Assembly: GCF_000283155.1 (NCBI RefSeq) | Contig: NW_004454217.1 | Coordinates: 2,494,822 to 2,558,821 of the forward strand | Direction of reading: 5' to 3' | Length of the DNA stretch: 64,000 nucleotides | DNA from: Ceratotherium simum simum | Lineage: Eukaryota; Chordata; Mammalia; Perissodactyla; Rhinocerotidae | Shown: piece after piece, positions 22,979-34,299 of the stretch | How positions within the stretch are numbered: the stretch's first letter is position 1 | Layout: every line of letters begins with the position of its first letter | Translations under genes and position numbers: made by a program | Notes under the pieces: model-generated | The model's input: only the letters and a program-made list of their open reading frames with translations | The model's database searches: none | What the model was told of the DNA's origin: nothing

Positions 22979-23117
22979 TAAATAGAATTTCAAAACCCTT
23001 TCCACTAAAACAAGGCAGGGATATTCCAATTTGGAGGATGGCATGAGCAATGCTGAACAGCGGTGAGAAAGGTCAGAACCTCATGGGAAAGCAGTGAATA
23101 GTTTAATGACTAGAGTA

Positions 23118-23698
23118 TGTGGTAGGTAGAATTCTAAGATGGCCCCCAAGAGTCCCTGGCCCTAGTATACACATATTCATCCAGTGATTTCATCAAAGAT
23201 AAATTTAGGTGCAAAGGGAATTTGTAGATGTAATTAAAGTCCCTAATTAGCTGGCTTTAAGTTAATCAAAAGGAAGATTATCCTGGGTATACCTGACCTA
23301 ATCAGGTCACTCCTTAAAAGAAGTCAGAGAGATTCTAGGCTGCCGTGATTTTTCTCCTGTTGGCCTTGCAGAAGCAAAGCGGTCCACACTGCAAGGAACT
23401 GAGAATGACCTCTGTGAGCTGACGGCAGTCCCAGACTGACAGCCAGCAAGTAAATGGGAATGTCAACCCCACATTTGCAAAGAACTGAATTCTGACAACA
23501 ACCAATGAGCTTAGAAGAGGATTCTGAACCTCAGATGGCATCAGGCTTGGCTCTCATTTTGATTTCAGCCTGGTGATACGCGAAATAGAGAAACCAGCCA
23601 GACTGCTGACCCACAGAAACAATGAGATAATAAATTTGTGTTGTTTTAAGCCATTAAGTCTGTGATCATTTGTTACACGGCAATAGAAAACTAATACA
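23118..23698 (+). mobile_element. MLT1-type (MaLR/ERVL) LTR, sense
   Basis: It begins TGTGGTAGGTAGAATTC and ends 'gcaatagaaaactaataca', the typical start and finish of mammalian MLT1 LTRs. In between are 'agatggcccccaagagtccc', 'ttgtagatgtaattaaagtcc', 'tttgcaaagaactgaattc' and 'aataaatttgtgttgttttaagcc'. The AATAAA signal and the TG...CA ends are visible. The 68-residue minus-strand frame inside it is not a gene. Confidence 0.85.
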
Positions 23699-24620
23699 AA
23701 TGCCTAATGAAAAAATGAAAGACAAGTCTAGAAAAATATAAAGATTGGCTTACTCCTCCCTGGAGCCTTCAGTGATTGGTTGTTTGAAATTAATTTGTTT
23801 TCTTTCAAATTTGTTAGCATAAAAATGATGAAGCTGTTACCTAATTTTATGTCCGTGTTTCAAATTGTGTTTAGAATATAGGAGCACATTTTCATTAATT
23901 CCAACTTTTTCTTTGGACTCAAGCTGTGAAATTATTTTTACCACCCTTTTCTTGTGACATGTACATATGTTTCCTTCTTTACAATTCGATAAAAATATGT
24001 TGGACATTTCTGATAATTTTGCTGAAATATGTTGTTCACATTTCTGCTTTGGAGAATTTGGAAACAATAATTTTCACACATCAGTCTTTGATTTTAAAAG
24101 GTAATTGGTCTTTCAATGTCTCTGGCATCACTGTCTATAAATAGACTAGGAAATCCAAGTTATATTTGAAATAATAATGTTTATTACTTTTTCTGAGCAT
24201 TTTACATGTATCACAGGCATATCATAGAAATTTTGAAAACTTTAGAAAATGAAAGTTATTTGGGACTCGAAAATACAGTTTATATAAAAATATGACTAAT
24301 AATATTATTGCTTATTATATACCTTTAAACTCCTCTACATGTGTATGTATCTCTCCACATTTAAATATTGTAATCAGTTCTAAATGCTTTTGTGTCTGCC
24401 TTTCTACCTAAATGTCGTAAATACTTTGCATGTTGTTTTTATTCCCCAGCATCATACTACATAGAGATATAGATGTATACGTAGTAATTACAAACGTTTT
24501 TTAAGGAAAAGTGAGAAAATACGAATAAACCTAAAGAAGACAAGATTTTAAAATTGTATTATCACAGTGAAATATATATGCTTTTATATATAAAAATGGA
24601 ATCATACCTCTCATTTTTGG
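23699..24620. other. Intergenic, no gene recognised
   Basis: A+T-rich sequence between two LTRs. No supported feature was found; overlapping short frames on both strands near 23837-24144 show no motif. Confidence 0.45.
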
Positions 24621-25181
24621 TGTATTTGTTTCCTATTACTGCTGTAACAAATTACCACATACTTGGAGGCTTGAAACAACACAAATTTATCTTATAATTG
24701 AGGCCCAAAGGCCAAAACGGGTTTCACTGGACCCATGGTGTTGGCAGAGCTACATGCTTTCTGGGGGCTCTAGGTGAAAATTAGTTTCCTTGTCTTTTCC
24801 AGCTTCTATAGGCTATATCATACCATATCATACCATATCATATCACATCATATCATATCATATTATGTTATATTATATTATAGTCAATATTTCTTGGCTT
24901 ATAGGCCCCTTCCATCTTCAAAGCCAGCAGTGTAGCATTTTCAAATCTCTCTCTGACTCAGACACTAACTCTCCTGCCCAGTTCTTTCGTTTATAAGAAT
25001 GCTTGTGATTACATTGAGTCTACCTGGCTAATCCAAGACAATCTCCACATCTCAAGGTCAATCGATTAGCACCTTAATTCTATCTGCAGCCTTAATTCCC
25101 GTACGGCCATGTAACATAAGAGACATAGGTTCTGAGGATTAGAATATGGACATCTTTGAGGGGTCATTATTCTACATATCA
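24621..25181 (-). mobile_element. MLT1-like (MaLR/ERVL) LTR, antisense
   Basis: The plus strand starts 'tgtatttgtttcctattactg', 'ctgtaacaaattaccacatac' and 'ggcttgaaacaacacaaattt', the reverse complement of the conserved 3' end of MLT1-like LTRs. It then runs through 'tttccagcttctataggct', 'ccatcttcaaagccagcag', 'ttgtgattacattgagtctacc' and 'ggggtcattattctaca'. It carries an internal ATATC-type microsatellite at 24811-24884. It lies opposite in orientation to the MLT1 copy at 23118. Confidence 0.75.
24811..24884 (+). repeat. (ATATC)n pentanucleotide microsatellite
   Basis: Repeats of CATAT/CATAC pass into TTATA units inside the antisense LTR. Expansion of a local pentamer is the simplest explanation; an open frame across it encodes a Tyr/His/Ile-rich string and is not a gene. 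Confidence 0.85.
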
Positions 25182-25479
25182 CCCTTGATATTTGCTTTTC
25201 ACATAGCACTATATATACCCATATCTATATACATTCATATGTATCATTGTTCTTAATGATTTCTTAGATTCCAGTGTTTGTTTTATCAGATTATCTCTTG
25301 GCACTTGCTGTATTTAATTTGTTTTCTATTTTTTCCTACTATAAATTGGTAACAATTTACTTAGTCATTCAATAATGTAATTTATACATCTTTTTATTTA
25401 TTCCACATGCAATAGTCAAAAATAATTTTTTAACAACAACTATGTGATTTCTACAAATGAAAATCATTAGAGGTCAATG

Positions 25480-25665
25480 GTCAATAGAAGTTCTGAATCA
25501 GAACATCTGAATTCAAATACCTGTCTCATCACTTACTGTCCCTGTGATCTTAGACAAGTCACACAATCATTATGAGCCTCAGTTTCCCCATTTGTAATAA
25601 TATCTACCATTGAGATTGTTATGAAAATTGAATATATCGATTCTTTAAAGTGCTTGAAAGGCAGT
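25480..25665 (+). repeat. MIR SINE, sense, good copy
   Basis: The full core order is readable: 'ctgaattcaaatacctgtctc', 'cacttactgtccctgtgatc', 'agacaagtcacacaatcat', 'gagcctcagtttccccatttg', 'taataatatctaccattgag' and 'attgttatgaaaattgaatat'. This is the clearest MIR copy in the window. Confidence 0.85.
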
Positions 25666-26320
25666 CTGGCCTATACTGCAACATCATTGGCGATCACTAT
25701 GGTTGTCCAAGTGCTGGTATGTGTTGGGTGTGCAACCATGTACAAAATATCACCATCCCTGCCTTTGTGGAGCATAAAATCTACTGGCCCATGCATCTTT
25801 GGCAACAAGTCCATTTATATCCAAATGATAAATTCCTAAGCAGAGAATTGCTAGATAAGATGATACTATAAATTCAGTGCTTTTTCATAAATATTATGAA
25901 GTGTATAATTATATGATCTTTCTAGTATAACTCATTTGGTTTTTCACTATAAGTTCATTACCTAGAACTTACATAATAATGTTATATGGTTATACATACA
26001 GGCATTCCCTTGTTGGCTCTTATTTTAGTGAGAATGATTTAATGTGGCTTGAGTTTGAAATTGTGCTGGCAGTTGATTTGGAAAAAAAATTTTTTCGTTT
26101 ATGGAAATAAAACTCTTGTCAGGATTTTAAATTATTTATATAATTCGTTATTTAAAAATGTATATTGACTTTTATAGAATTTGTATTTGTCATCTACTGA
26201 GAGATTTTTATGGATTTTTTCCTCCTCCATGATCTGTAACTATAGCAGACAGTAATATATATCCTAATATGTAATCATCTAGAAAAATGCTTACTCTGCC
26301 AGTTTTAGCTCTGTATTCTC
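25666..26320. other. Intergenic, no gene recognised
   Basis: Contains overlapping plus-strand frames (25621-25871) that start in or beside the MIR copy and show no domain. Otherwise A+T-rich. Confidence 0.45.
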
Positions 26321-26718
26321 CTAGAAACAATGCACTTTTGGTAATAGTTTATTGGATAATGCAATCCCAATGTGGCAGGACTCAAAGAAAACACAAAATG
26401 AGGCAAGGAAGGAGAGAGAGCAAATATAAGGAGATATTTTCCTGAGTGGCTTCAACTTAGTAATAAGTGAGGCTAATTTTTGGTTTTGCAAGGCATCTTC
26501 AGAGGCTTGATGGACTATGGTGTCCAGGAGTAATGAAGGGAGAAGAATGTATCCCTCGCATCTCCCTGTCACCCGTATCTCATTGGTCAAGTCCCCTCTA
26601 AAGGGCCTTAAGTCACATGCACTTTCATGTTGCAGGACCAGTCCTCTGGAGGAAGCCACTGGAGTGAGGCAGTGGGTGGCACTGCTCCTAGCATACAGAT
26701 GCAGCATGTAGCCTCCTT
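26321..26718 (-). other. Unclassified block with a 128-residue minus-strand frame; possible LTR
   Basis: The segment is GC-richer than its surroundings. On the minus strand it carries an AATAAA signal ('ccaataaactattacc', about 26340-26355) near its end, which is a common LTR layout. The 128-residue frame (26321-26707, minus) has no domain I recognise, has Cys/His/Ser/Leu spread without pattern, and ends just beyond the AATAAA signal, which argues against a normal gene. I favour a solo LTR of unknown family. Confidence 0.3.
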
Positions 26719-26737
26719 ATTGGGTAGCACCACACAG

Positions 26738-26750
26738 CCCCCCCCCCCCC
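26738..26750 (+). repeat. C homopolymer (13 bases)
   Basis: An uninterrupted run of 13 C just beyond the GC-richer block. Homopolymers of this length are prone to sequencing and replication length errors. Confidence 0.95.
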
Positions 26751-26759
26751 ATAATTGTG

Positions 26760-27310
26760 GTCTTGGACGCCATGGAGTGATCCGTATTTAGGAATAAGCT
26801 TGGTGAATGTTTGTGTGCGCCCGCACATGTGGGCACACTAATGATGCAGCTGGGGAGAGTGATCACATGATTTTATTAAAGATCAACCAGTACAATTATG
26901 TGATATTTGTCTTTAAATATATGTTAGATGCTTTTAAGAAAAATTTTGCTTTAGTGTTTTTTCAAAACTCTATATTTTCATGTATTTTATTTTAATTGGT
27001 ATGCAAGAATATTTTAGACACTATTTCTTTTGTACTGTTTGTTTTCATCCAGTATGAGAGTTTTGAAGTGTTTATGATATTTTAAAATTCATTCACTGTG
27101 GAATCTGACATTCTGTTTTTTTTTAGGCAATGCTGTGTTTCATAATTCTTTGGTCATTTAAAAGAAAATTTAGAAGGTGGTTGCTAAGCAAGAGGGTAAA
27201 TTTAATATATGGAAATAAAAGTACTTCTTATCATTGCAAACTTTATGTTCAAAACTGTATTGCTTTAATTTGTATTCTAAGTAATATTTCATTTTTCTGT
27301 TATAGTATAT
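26760..27310. other. Intergenic, no gene recognised
   Basis: A+T-rich sequence. Short frames at 26807-26995 and 27130-27394 on both strands have no motif. Confidence 0.45.
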
Positions 27311-27314
27311 CATG

Positions 27315-27912
27315 ACCAAATTAGTTGTATCCAGGAAATGCAAAGATGGTCTAATGTAATTTTCCGCATTAACAAATTGGAGAAGAAAAATCATATGACC
27401 ATTTTGGTAAATGCAGGGAAATATTTCATAAAATTCAATACCATTTATGATTTTTCAAAAAGGTTCTTAGTCAACTAGGGAACTTAGAATATCTGCTTAA
27501 GGATATCTGCACACACACAAAAAGACAGAAAACAATATTCATAATGAGAAAAGTTTGGAATTAACAAGAACCCTAATGTCACTGCTGATATGAGGCGTAG
27601 ACACATGTCACGCAGTATGGCCATAATGTAAGGTTTCCTGAAGGAAAGTCACAGCAGAAGAGGTGGCCAGGTGGATTGCTAAACCATTATCTGGCCATGC
27701 TGAGGAAAGGAGTGCCAGGAAGGGGGCATTTCTGAAAATGAACCACCAAAAGGGCATAAGGAAACTTCTAGAAGTGATGGATATGTCTATTACCTTGAAT
27801 AGTGGTGCTAGTTTCACGGGTGTATACATATGTGCAAACTCATCAAATTATATATTTTAAATATATGCAGTTTTTTGTACATCAATTATACCTCAATAAA
27901 GCTGTTAAAGAC
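27315..27912 (+). mobile_element. Old L1 fragment, internally deleted, with 3' end
   Basis: The left part (27315-27605) follows L1 ORF2 in sense but degenerate: 'cattaacaaattggagaag', 'aaaatcatatgaccattttgg', 'ataaaattcaataccatttatg'. The right part (27770-27912) is an L1 3' end: 'gtgatggatatgtctattacc', 'catcaaattatatattttaaat', 'atacctcaataaagctgtt'. The intervening sequence is not confidently placed. Everything between the two normal L1 positions is missing, so a large internal deletion or two separate fragments are both possible. Confidence 0.6.
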
Positions 27913-28019
27913 AAAGAAATAGTGAAATTACTACGTATATGGGAGGAAACTTTGGAAAGTAAGTAATGCATCAGTGAGGACTGATGCACAAAGGCCCTCA
28001 ATCATGGTAAAGTTTTTAT

Positions 28020-28640
28020 TTCCGTATCTGTTGAGGTTCAGTCAGGAAAACAGCACAGCAGTTATCTCAGCAGAGAAAACGTTAATATAAATATTTATTT
28101 AACCAGGTATTGAAAGCTGAAAATGAAAAAAAGAAACTGACTTTTTTTGAAATTGTGACTGCAGAAAGTAGCAACGCATCCCTAGAGTGGAGGAAGCAAA
28201 GGAAAGTAGTTGGAGTGTTAGAAGCTTGGAGGAGGGGCTAGTGCAGGCCCAGCCCTCTGAGGAGGTGGTATTTCCATGCTGGTGCTAGGGCTTCAGGAAC
28301 TAAAAGAAGAACAGAGCTGGGTCTCAGACCTCTGCAGAAAGGGGTGTAGATTTTATGAGGTTCTTGTCCCTAAGGGCATGTGATGCATCTGGTACTAGGC
28401 ATGAGAGAAAACTAATTGTCTTTGCCAGGAAGAAGAATCATTGAAGGGTGCAAACAAGAACAGGAAAATAACGGAAAAGAGAAAGCCGTTTATCTTTAAC
28501 CTTCCTCTAGCCATACAGTCCCTCTGGTGCCCCCTATTGACAGAATTTAAAATGGAGCCAGCTGGTAAAGGAGACATTTGGTTTGCTGTCCTAATACTAG
28601 CGTCAAAGCAGAATGTGGATGGGTGGGTTTGAAGTTGTGA
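28020..28640. other. Unclassified block, probably an old interspersed repeat
   Basis: The block has purine-rich segments, 'ggaggaggggctagtgcagg' and 'ccctattgacagaatttaaaatgg'. It resembles, by impression only, old LTR or LINE 5' regions with a terminal genomic-repeat look. I could not assign it. Two 60-residue frames on opposite strands overlap each other and are not genes. Confidence 0.3.
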
Positions 28641-28795
28641 AATAGTAGCTTAATAATTCCCATATCATTATTCCCTCTTAATCTACTAGTTCATCACGAT
28701 AGTTATGTATGTGAAAAAATATATAGGTTAGTGTGTATCTGTGTGTTATGAATACTTTTGGAGTCACAGGGTTTGCAAATGTAGTAAATACTTTT

Positions 28796-29051
28796 TCTTT
28801 TACAGGTGAGGATTCTTCCTGACCTAACATCTGTTGCCAATCTTTCCTCATTTTTTTTCCTTCTCCCCAAAATCCCAAGCATGGTTGTGTATCCTAGTTG
28901 TAACTCCTTCTAGTTCTTCTATGTGAGCTGCCACCACAGCATAGCAACTGACAGATGGGTGGTGTGGTTCAACAACTGCGAAGTGATCCCAGGCTGTCAA
29001 AGTGGAGAGTGCGAAATTTTAACCATGTTGGGCCATCAGGGCTGGCTCAAC
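28796..29051 (-). mobile_element. ERE SINE, long form, antisense, diverged
   Basis: The plus strand reads 'ttacaggtgaggattcttcc', 'ctaacatctgttgccaatc', an inner T run with 'ccttctccccaaaatccc', 'agttgtaactccttctagttc', 'gccaccacagcatagcaac' and the tRNA head ending 'gggccatcagggctggctc'. A perfect 18-bp target-site duplication, AATGTAGTAAATACTTTT, flanks it (28778-28795 and 29052-29069). The body is diverged but the duplication is exact. Confidence 0.93.
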
Positions 29052-29329
29052 AATGTAGTAAATACTTTTGAGGGAGCACAACACTCTAGAATTTGTATAT
29101 TTTTACTGTTTGGCAAGGATCTCATAATTTGAAAAATTATGGGAGCAAACTCGATTTCTCTTGTGCACTCATACAAAGTGATTTAAATTATTTTCTTAGA
29201 AAAAAAATACTAAAGGGATACTATTGTTAAAATTAATGTTAAAATCTGAATGGCTATCTTGCAATCAAAAGACCACTGAACAGAGACAGAGACAAAAGAG
29301 AGATGTTGAGAGTTAAGAGAACTGGGTTT

Positions 29330-29475
29330 TGATCCAATTTTTGCTAAATTACTGGTTATGGAATGTGGCATAAATCACTTACACTTCCAGGTTCTGTCTT
29401 TTTGTCTGTTAAATGACTTAGCTGGAGAAGGTGATCCTTCAAGTCTCTTCTGGTTCCAATATTCTATGTACATTT
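29330..29475 (+). repeat. MIR-type fragment (sense)
   Basis: 'tttgctaaattactggttatgg', 'cataaatcacttacacttcc' and 'ttgtctgttaaatgacttagc' follow the sense MIR core order in degenerate form. Confidence 0.5.
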
Positions 29476-29479
29476 CCCA

Positions 29480-31060
29480 TAAAACAGTGCAGCAGTGTTT
29501 ATTTGTTCATTCCTTAATTAATTAATTTTAATTTGAAATAAAAATTTCAGACAGTCATTTCTGGGCCCGGGACAGTTGGTAAAGTAACATGGCAACATTG
29601 TTCTGAAAAGTTCATTTTTTGCATTTTTAGCTTCCTATTCATTTCTATATTCATCTTTCAAGCTGCTTGATGGTGTCACAGCATATTTTCATTTTCCCTT
29701 CTGAATTGACCACAAATGAATAGCTAAAGTGACAACTGTAGCCATTCTTTGGCTTTAATGAAGATATTTATAAAATTATTCCTAAAGGTCAGGCGTATGT
29801 CAAGACCAAAATTAAGCAATATCTGCTGCTAACCTGGTGTTTTATGGTCTACACTTTTTACATATTTCTTTAAATATCACCTTTTAAGAAAAAAAACATA
29901 AATAGGAAAGTTTTCTTATCAAGGACTAAATAAAACGCTTTTTAAAAATTAATGTAAGAGTTGTTTGGGGTAGAAATCTAGACACAGTAATTCCAATAGA
30001 AATACTTTCACGATTTTTCTCAATCAATTGTTAAGCTACAGGAGCAGATCCACACTTCCCCTCAATTTTATCTAGTTGGTAACAAGATATTTAATCCCAC
30101 TGGTAAGAAGATATTTAATCCCATAGACTGTGATTAAATTTATATAAACTTATACAAATTTATATTAAACATATATTTTATAAGTTGCCTGAACTGTAGT
30201 GTCTTATGTATAACATATTTTGCATTGTTTTTCTTTGCCCGTATATCTAGAATTATTCAAGAAATACACCAAAATACCTTTTGACACCTAAAGCAGTTGA
30301 ATCTAGTTATCCTTTTCATTTAACAGTAATGCAATTACCTTATCTATTCTTTTCCTTGGAGGATATGAGCTGTGGTATGATCAGTAGGTCACTTATCACT
30401 TGCCTTTTCCACTTCTTCCTGAATGATTCTCTGCTTTTAAATGATGTCTACTGTTTTGAAGCCCTCTGTGTATTCTCGTGTTCTTTTCTTCTAGTCTTTG
30501 AGTACATATTAAGTTGTTTTAGTAAGAAAGAATGTAATCACAAGTTATGATTGATAAAAATATGTCACTTACTGAATCACAACGTAAATGGTATTTATAT
30601 ATTTTCTGCATATACAGTAGATGGAGTTTAGGAGAAACGTGATGATGGAGTAAGGAAATGGTGACAGGGTAAAAGATGTATTCTCTGAATGTTGAGAGGA
30701 CAAATGGGCTCTGAAACTCACCTACATGTCGACTAAATATGAATACTATCAGTGTTTTGGGCAACTGAAAAACTCAAAGCAATAAAAAAGCTCACATCAC
30801 AATCAGCAAGGAAATTAAATATACTTCCTCAAGGCCACAATTTCCAGCTTTCTAATTTTGATTTGATTTAAATTTTTCAACACTCTCAATTAGACATTTC
30901 ATCCAAAAGCCATTGCAGTTCTTTAAGAAGTGCAAAATATTTCCTTCCTATGGCCAAAAATACTGAGAAAATGCTCTTGTTTTTGTTAACCATCTTCTCA
31001 TACTTGCCATATTGGTGAAGAGGGAAAGAAGAAAAAAATTAAACCTATATATAATGTTGC
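29480..31060. other. Intergenic; contains a 24-bp tandem duplication at 30077-30124
   Basis: No gene was recognised. At 30077-30100 and 30101-30124 a 24-base unit (tggtaacaagatatttaatc plus four bases) is repeated head to tail with two differences. Open frames up to 89 residues (30281-30550) have no domain. Confidence 0.5.
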
Positions 31061-33400
31061 TGTAGGTACATTGTGTTAGTCAAGGTAAACTAATTGTTAT
31101 ACCAAACAATCTCAAACCTCAATGGCTTATGGAAATAAAGGACTCTCTCGGACTCATGTCACAGTCCAGTTGAATTTTTTGTGGCTAGTTTTCCACCTAG
31201 GAGAGGATTTAGAGACTCAGGCTACTTCTACTAATGGCTCTTTTGTTTCCTATGACCCCTCAGTCTTTGGCCTCTACTCAGGAAACCAGTGAAGAAAGAA
31301 TGTGGAGGAATGCTTATGGGGAAATATTATGGTCCAGGTCTGGAAAAGATGTTTTCCATTGTACAGAACGTTGGGATATGAGGTTTAGCTGTCTGTCTAG
31401 TACCTATGTTGATTCTACTAAATCTCAATATTGATAGGTAAATATTTCCAGAAATGTTTCTTAAGGATAAAACTAAATTTTGAAGGCATATACATGGTGA
31501 TCGACTCTTCTGCTTTGCCTGGAACTTTCTTGGTTTTAAAGCTGAAAGTCCTGCATCTCAGGAACCCTACCCTGCCCTGGGTAAACTGGGAGGACTGGTC
31601 ACTCTGCAAACCAGGAAGTTCTAGTGTCTAGATTTCAAGAGATTGAGCCTGTTTCTGGGTCCACTACAAAAATGCTATGTTTGTCCTTGGAAAACTCACT
31701 TAACCTTTCTGAGTGGTAGTATTAAATTTTTAATAAAACATTTATTTCATTTCTAACACATCATGATTCTATAGACGGCTGGGCATTCACATGGCAAGGG
31801 GTGTGGCTAAATGTCCTGCTGCTAAATATCCACAAATAAAAACAAAAAATGCTATAAATCAGCTGTAACTGCCTCACTGAGGCCATGGGCAGGACAAGCC
31901 TGCTGCTCCTCCCCGCTGGACCACATGATCGCCGTCTACGTACTCACGTCCTCAAGAAACAGTGTGTGGTCTAGTCAGTTAGTCAAGGTTCCAAAGCACT
32001 TGGTAAAATAGACAGAAAACTATCATATTTGAAAGGATATAGGAATTTCCTTAGAATCTTCTGAGATATCTTTTTGTATTAGAGTATTTAAGCTTGCTGT
32101 TATATAAGAGGACAAGGTCTTTTTGTGATTTCTCTGACATTCTCTGCATCTTTACGGCTCCAAATGGGATTCTTCAGCCTTAAAGATACTTCAAGCTTCT
32201 GGTTTCTCCCACAGTGGAGTATAGGAGCTTGCCAATCTTCAACCATTTTTGACCTAAAGAATCTTGTAGTTTCTTACAGTTCCACCTATAACATGGCTCT
32301 GCCGCCACAGTGGTAGAGCAGGGATGTGGAATCTACAGAATGTGTGAAATAAGGTTATTTCTGGATTTCTACTCTCAGCAGAAAATCTGGAGATACTGCA
32401 TCCAAAAAGCAATGAGTTCTTGTATGAAGTAAAATTTGCATCATGTTTTGTCAGGTGTGCCTGAAACAAAAGAAATCTGTAAGAGCCAAAATAAACAAAA
32501 CTGTGTGATCTAAAAATAGATGGGAATGCCTTAAAGGACAGAGTTATGCTGATGATGATATTGGTGCAAAGTAAACAAAATTTAGAATAAGCTAGTAACC
32601 TGGAAGGGTGTCAGAGTGGTCAAAACTCCAACTGGCTTCTGGAAGAATCAAACTAAAATCTCCTTTGAGCTCAGCATACCCCGGTTTAGACCCGTAGGTT
32701 TTCCATAGATTAAGAAATGAGATAAAGCAAAAAAAATTCAAAATCAAAAATCATCAAAACACAAGGGAATAAAACAATGTGAGTGAGAATCATTAATAAC
32801 AAAAACAAAGGCTTTAAATACCTGAGCACCTCAGATAGTAGAAATATGAACTACAGAGTTAGACCATCTCTGCAATAATAACTGCTAATACTTGGCACTC
32901 TTCTAAGTATGTTACTTATATTGACTAAGTCGATTTTACAGGAAAACTGATTAATCTGCCACATTCTGAGAGAATTCAAGTTACAACCCTCCATTATTAA
33001 TAGGAAATATAGCAGACTCCTTTGGGTCTCCCCACAGTCACAGTATACCCCCTACACCCTTGCAACAGGGGCAACACTCCATGGGGCAACTCTCAAACAG
33101 TGGGGAATACGAGTCAGTAGATAAATTCTTCAGCTTCCCATACTGGGAACTGGGAGCATTCTGAGGTAGATTCTATCCAGGTCCTCAGAGGGTCTCAGTG
33201 TGACAGCTCCAGTTATCCTCTGTGGACAGTAGCCTAATAAAGCATCCTATTGAATTTGAGATGTTTATTATTCATCCAAGAGGAAATGTCAAATAGAGTG
33301 ATAACTGTACAAATATGGAGAGAAGCTTTGGCTGAGTCTTTCTATAAATTTAAGAATTTGCTGCTGTTTATTTCTCTACTTTGCTATTGAGGAATTGATA
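31061..33400. other. Intergenic; possible LTR-like start at 31077 and MIR remnant at 31645-31725
   Basis: A 'gtgttagtcaaggtaaac' to 'caatggcttatggaaataaag' segment resembles the antisense end of MaLR-type LTRs but cannot be confirmed. A MIR-like segment in sense ('ccttggaaaactcacttaacc') lies near 31690. No gene was found; paired frames near 31234-31631 lie in different frames on both strands and carry no domain. Confidence 0.35.
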
Positions 33401-33415
33401 TTGTGCTCAAGCTCT

Positions 33416-33816
33416 CACTAGCCCTGGTGGTCTAGTGGTTAAGATTCGCTCTCTCACCGCCAAGGCCTGGGTTCATTTCCCAGTCAGGGAGCCACACCAC
33501 CCATCTGTCAGTTGACAAACTGTGGCAGCTGCATGTTGCTGGGATGCTGAAAGCTATGCCACCGGTATTTCTAATACCAGCACCGTGACCTATGGTGGAC
33601 AGGTTTCAGCGGAGCTTCCAGACTAAGACAGACTACGAAGAAAGACCTGGGCGCCCACTTCTGAAGAAAACTGGCCGTGAAAAAGCAGTGGAGCTTTGTC
33701 TGATACAGCACCAGAAGAAGAGGAGGAAGAACAGGATGGCCCGCGAAGACCAGGCAGGGTTCCGCTCTGCTGTACACGGGGTCTAGGAGTCAGAATGGAC
33801 ACAGCGCTAACAACAA
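33416..33816 (+). mobile_element. tRNA-Glu-like SINE with RTE-like tail
   Basis: The head has a Pol III A box (tggtctagtgg, 33428-33438) and B box (ggttcatttcc, 33469-33479), as in tRNA-Glu-derived SINEs. The body runs 'gatgctgaaagctatgccacc', 'ggtttcagcggagcttccag' and 'gggttccgctctgctgtacac', and the tail ends 'ggagtcagaatggacacagc' then (AAC)n. I infer that the 3' part resembles the ends of RTE-type LINEs rather than L1. There is no poly(A) tail. Flanking CAAGCTCT copies (33408-33415 and 33817-33824) fit a target-site duplication. Frames across it are not genes. Confidence 0.75.
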
Positions 33817-33824
33817 CAAGCTCT

Positions 33825-33991
33825 TGCTTCTCGAAGTGTGGACCAGCACTCCACGGAGCAGCAGCAGAATTACATAGAAAGTCATTAGAAAGCTACAACC
33901 TCTGCCCCAGCTCAGGTCTACTGAATCAGAATTTGCATTTTTATAATATCCTCAGGTGTGTATTATGCACATTTAAGTTTGAGAAGCACTG
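33825..33991 (+). mobile_element. MER5A-type hAT-Charlie element
   Basis: 'cttgcttctcgaagtgtggac', 'ctgaatcagaatttgcattt', 'taatatcctcaggtgtg' and 'atttaagtttgagaagcactg' are the characteristic words of MER5A, a short non-autonomous DNA transposon. It starts directly behind the SINE and ends nine bases before the next element. Confidence 0.8.
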
Positions 33992-34000
33992 CTCTAGACC

Positions 34001-34285
34001 TTCACTGTCCTAGATGGTAGCCAATAGTCACATGTGATTTTTAGGATGTGCTATAAGTGCAAAGTACATACCAGACTTCAAAGACTTACTATGAAAAAAA
34101 TATATATATATATTCTAATATCTCAATTATTATATTGATTTTATAATAATATTTTGTATATATTGGGTTAATAAAACATGTTATTAAAATTAATTTCCTC
34201 TCGCTTCTCATTTAGTTAATGTGGTCACTATAAAATTTGAAATAACATATGTAGTTCACATCATATGTATATTGGACACGGTTTC
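34001..34285 (-). mobile_element. Non-autonomous hAT element (MER3-like) with 8-bp duplication
   Basis: 'cactgtcctagatggtagcc', 'aatagtcacatgtgattttt', a long A+T-rich middle and 'gtatattggacacggtttc' match, in reverse, a common mammalian hAT-Charlie element. Its inner ends begin CACTGTCC and finish GGACACGG. Perfect 8-bp duplications TCTAGACC lie at 33993-34000 and 34286-34293 (9 bp if the preceding C is counted), the size hAT transposases make. The subfamily name is uncertain. Confidence 0.75.
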
Positions 34286-34299
34286 TCTAGACCATCAAA

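Noticed and set aside
33416..33500. A tRNA-Glu gene
   Set aside because: A and B boxes are present, but the anticodon arm and acceptor pairing are degenerate and a SINE body follows directly.
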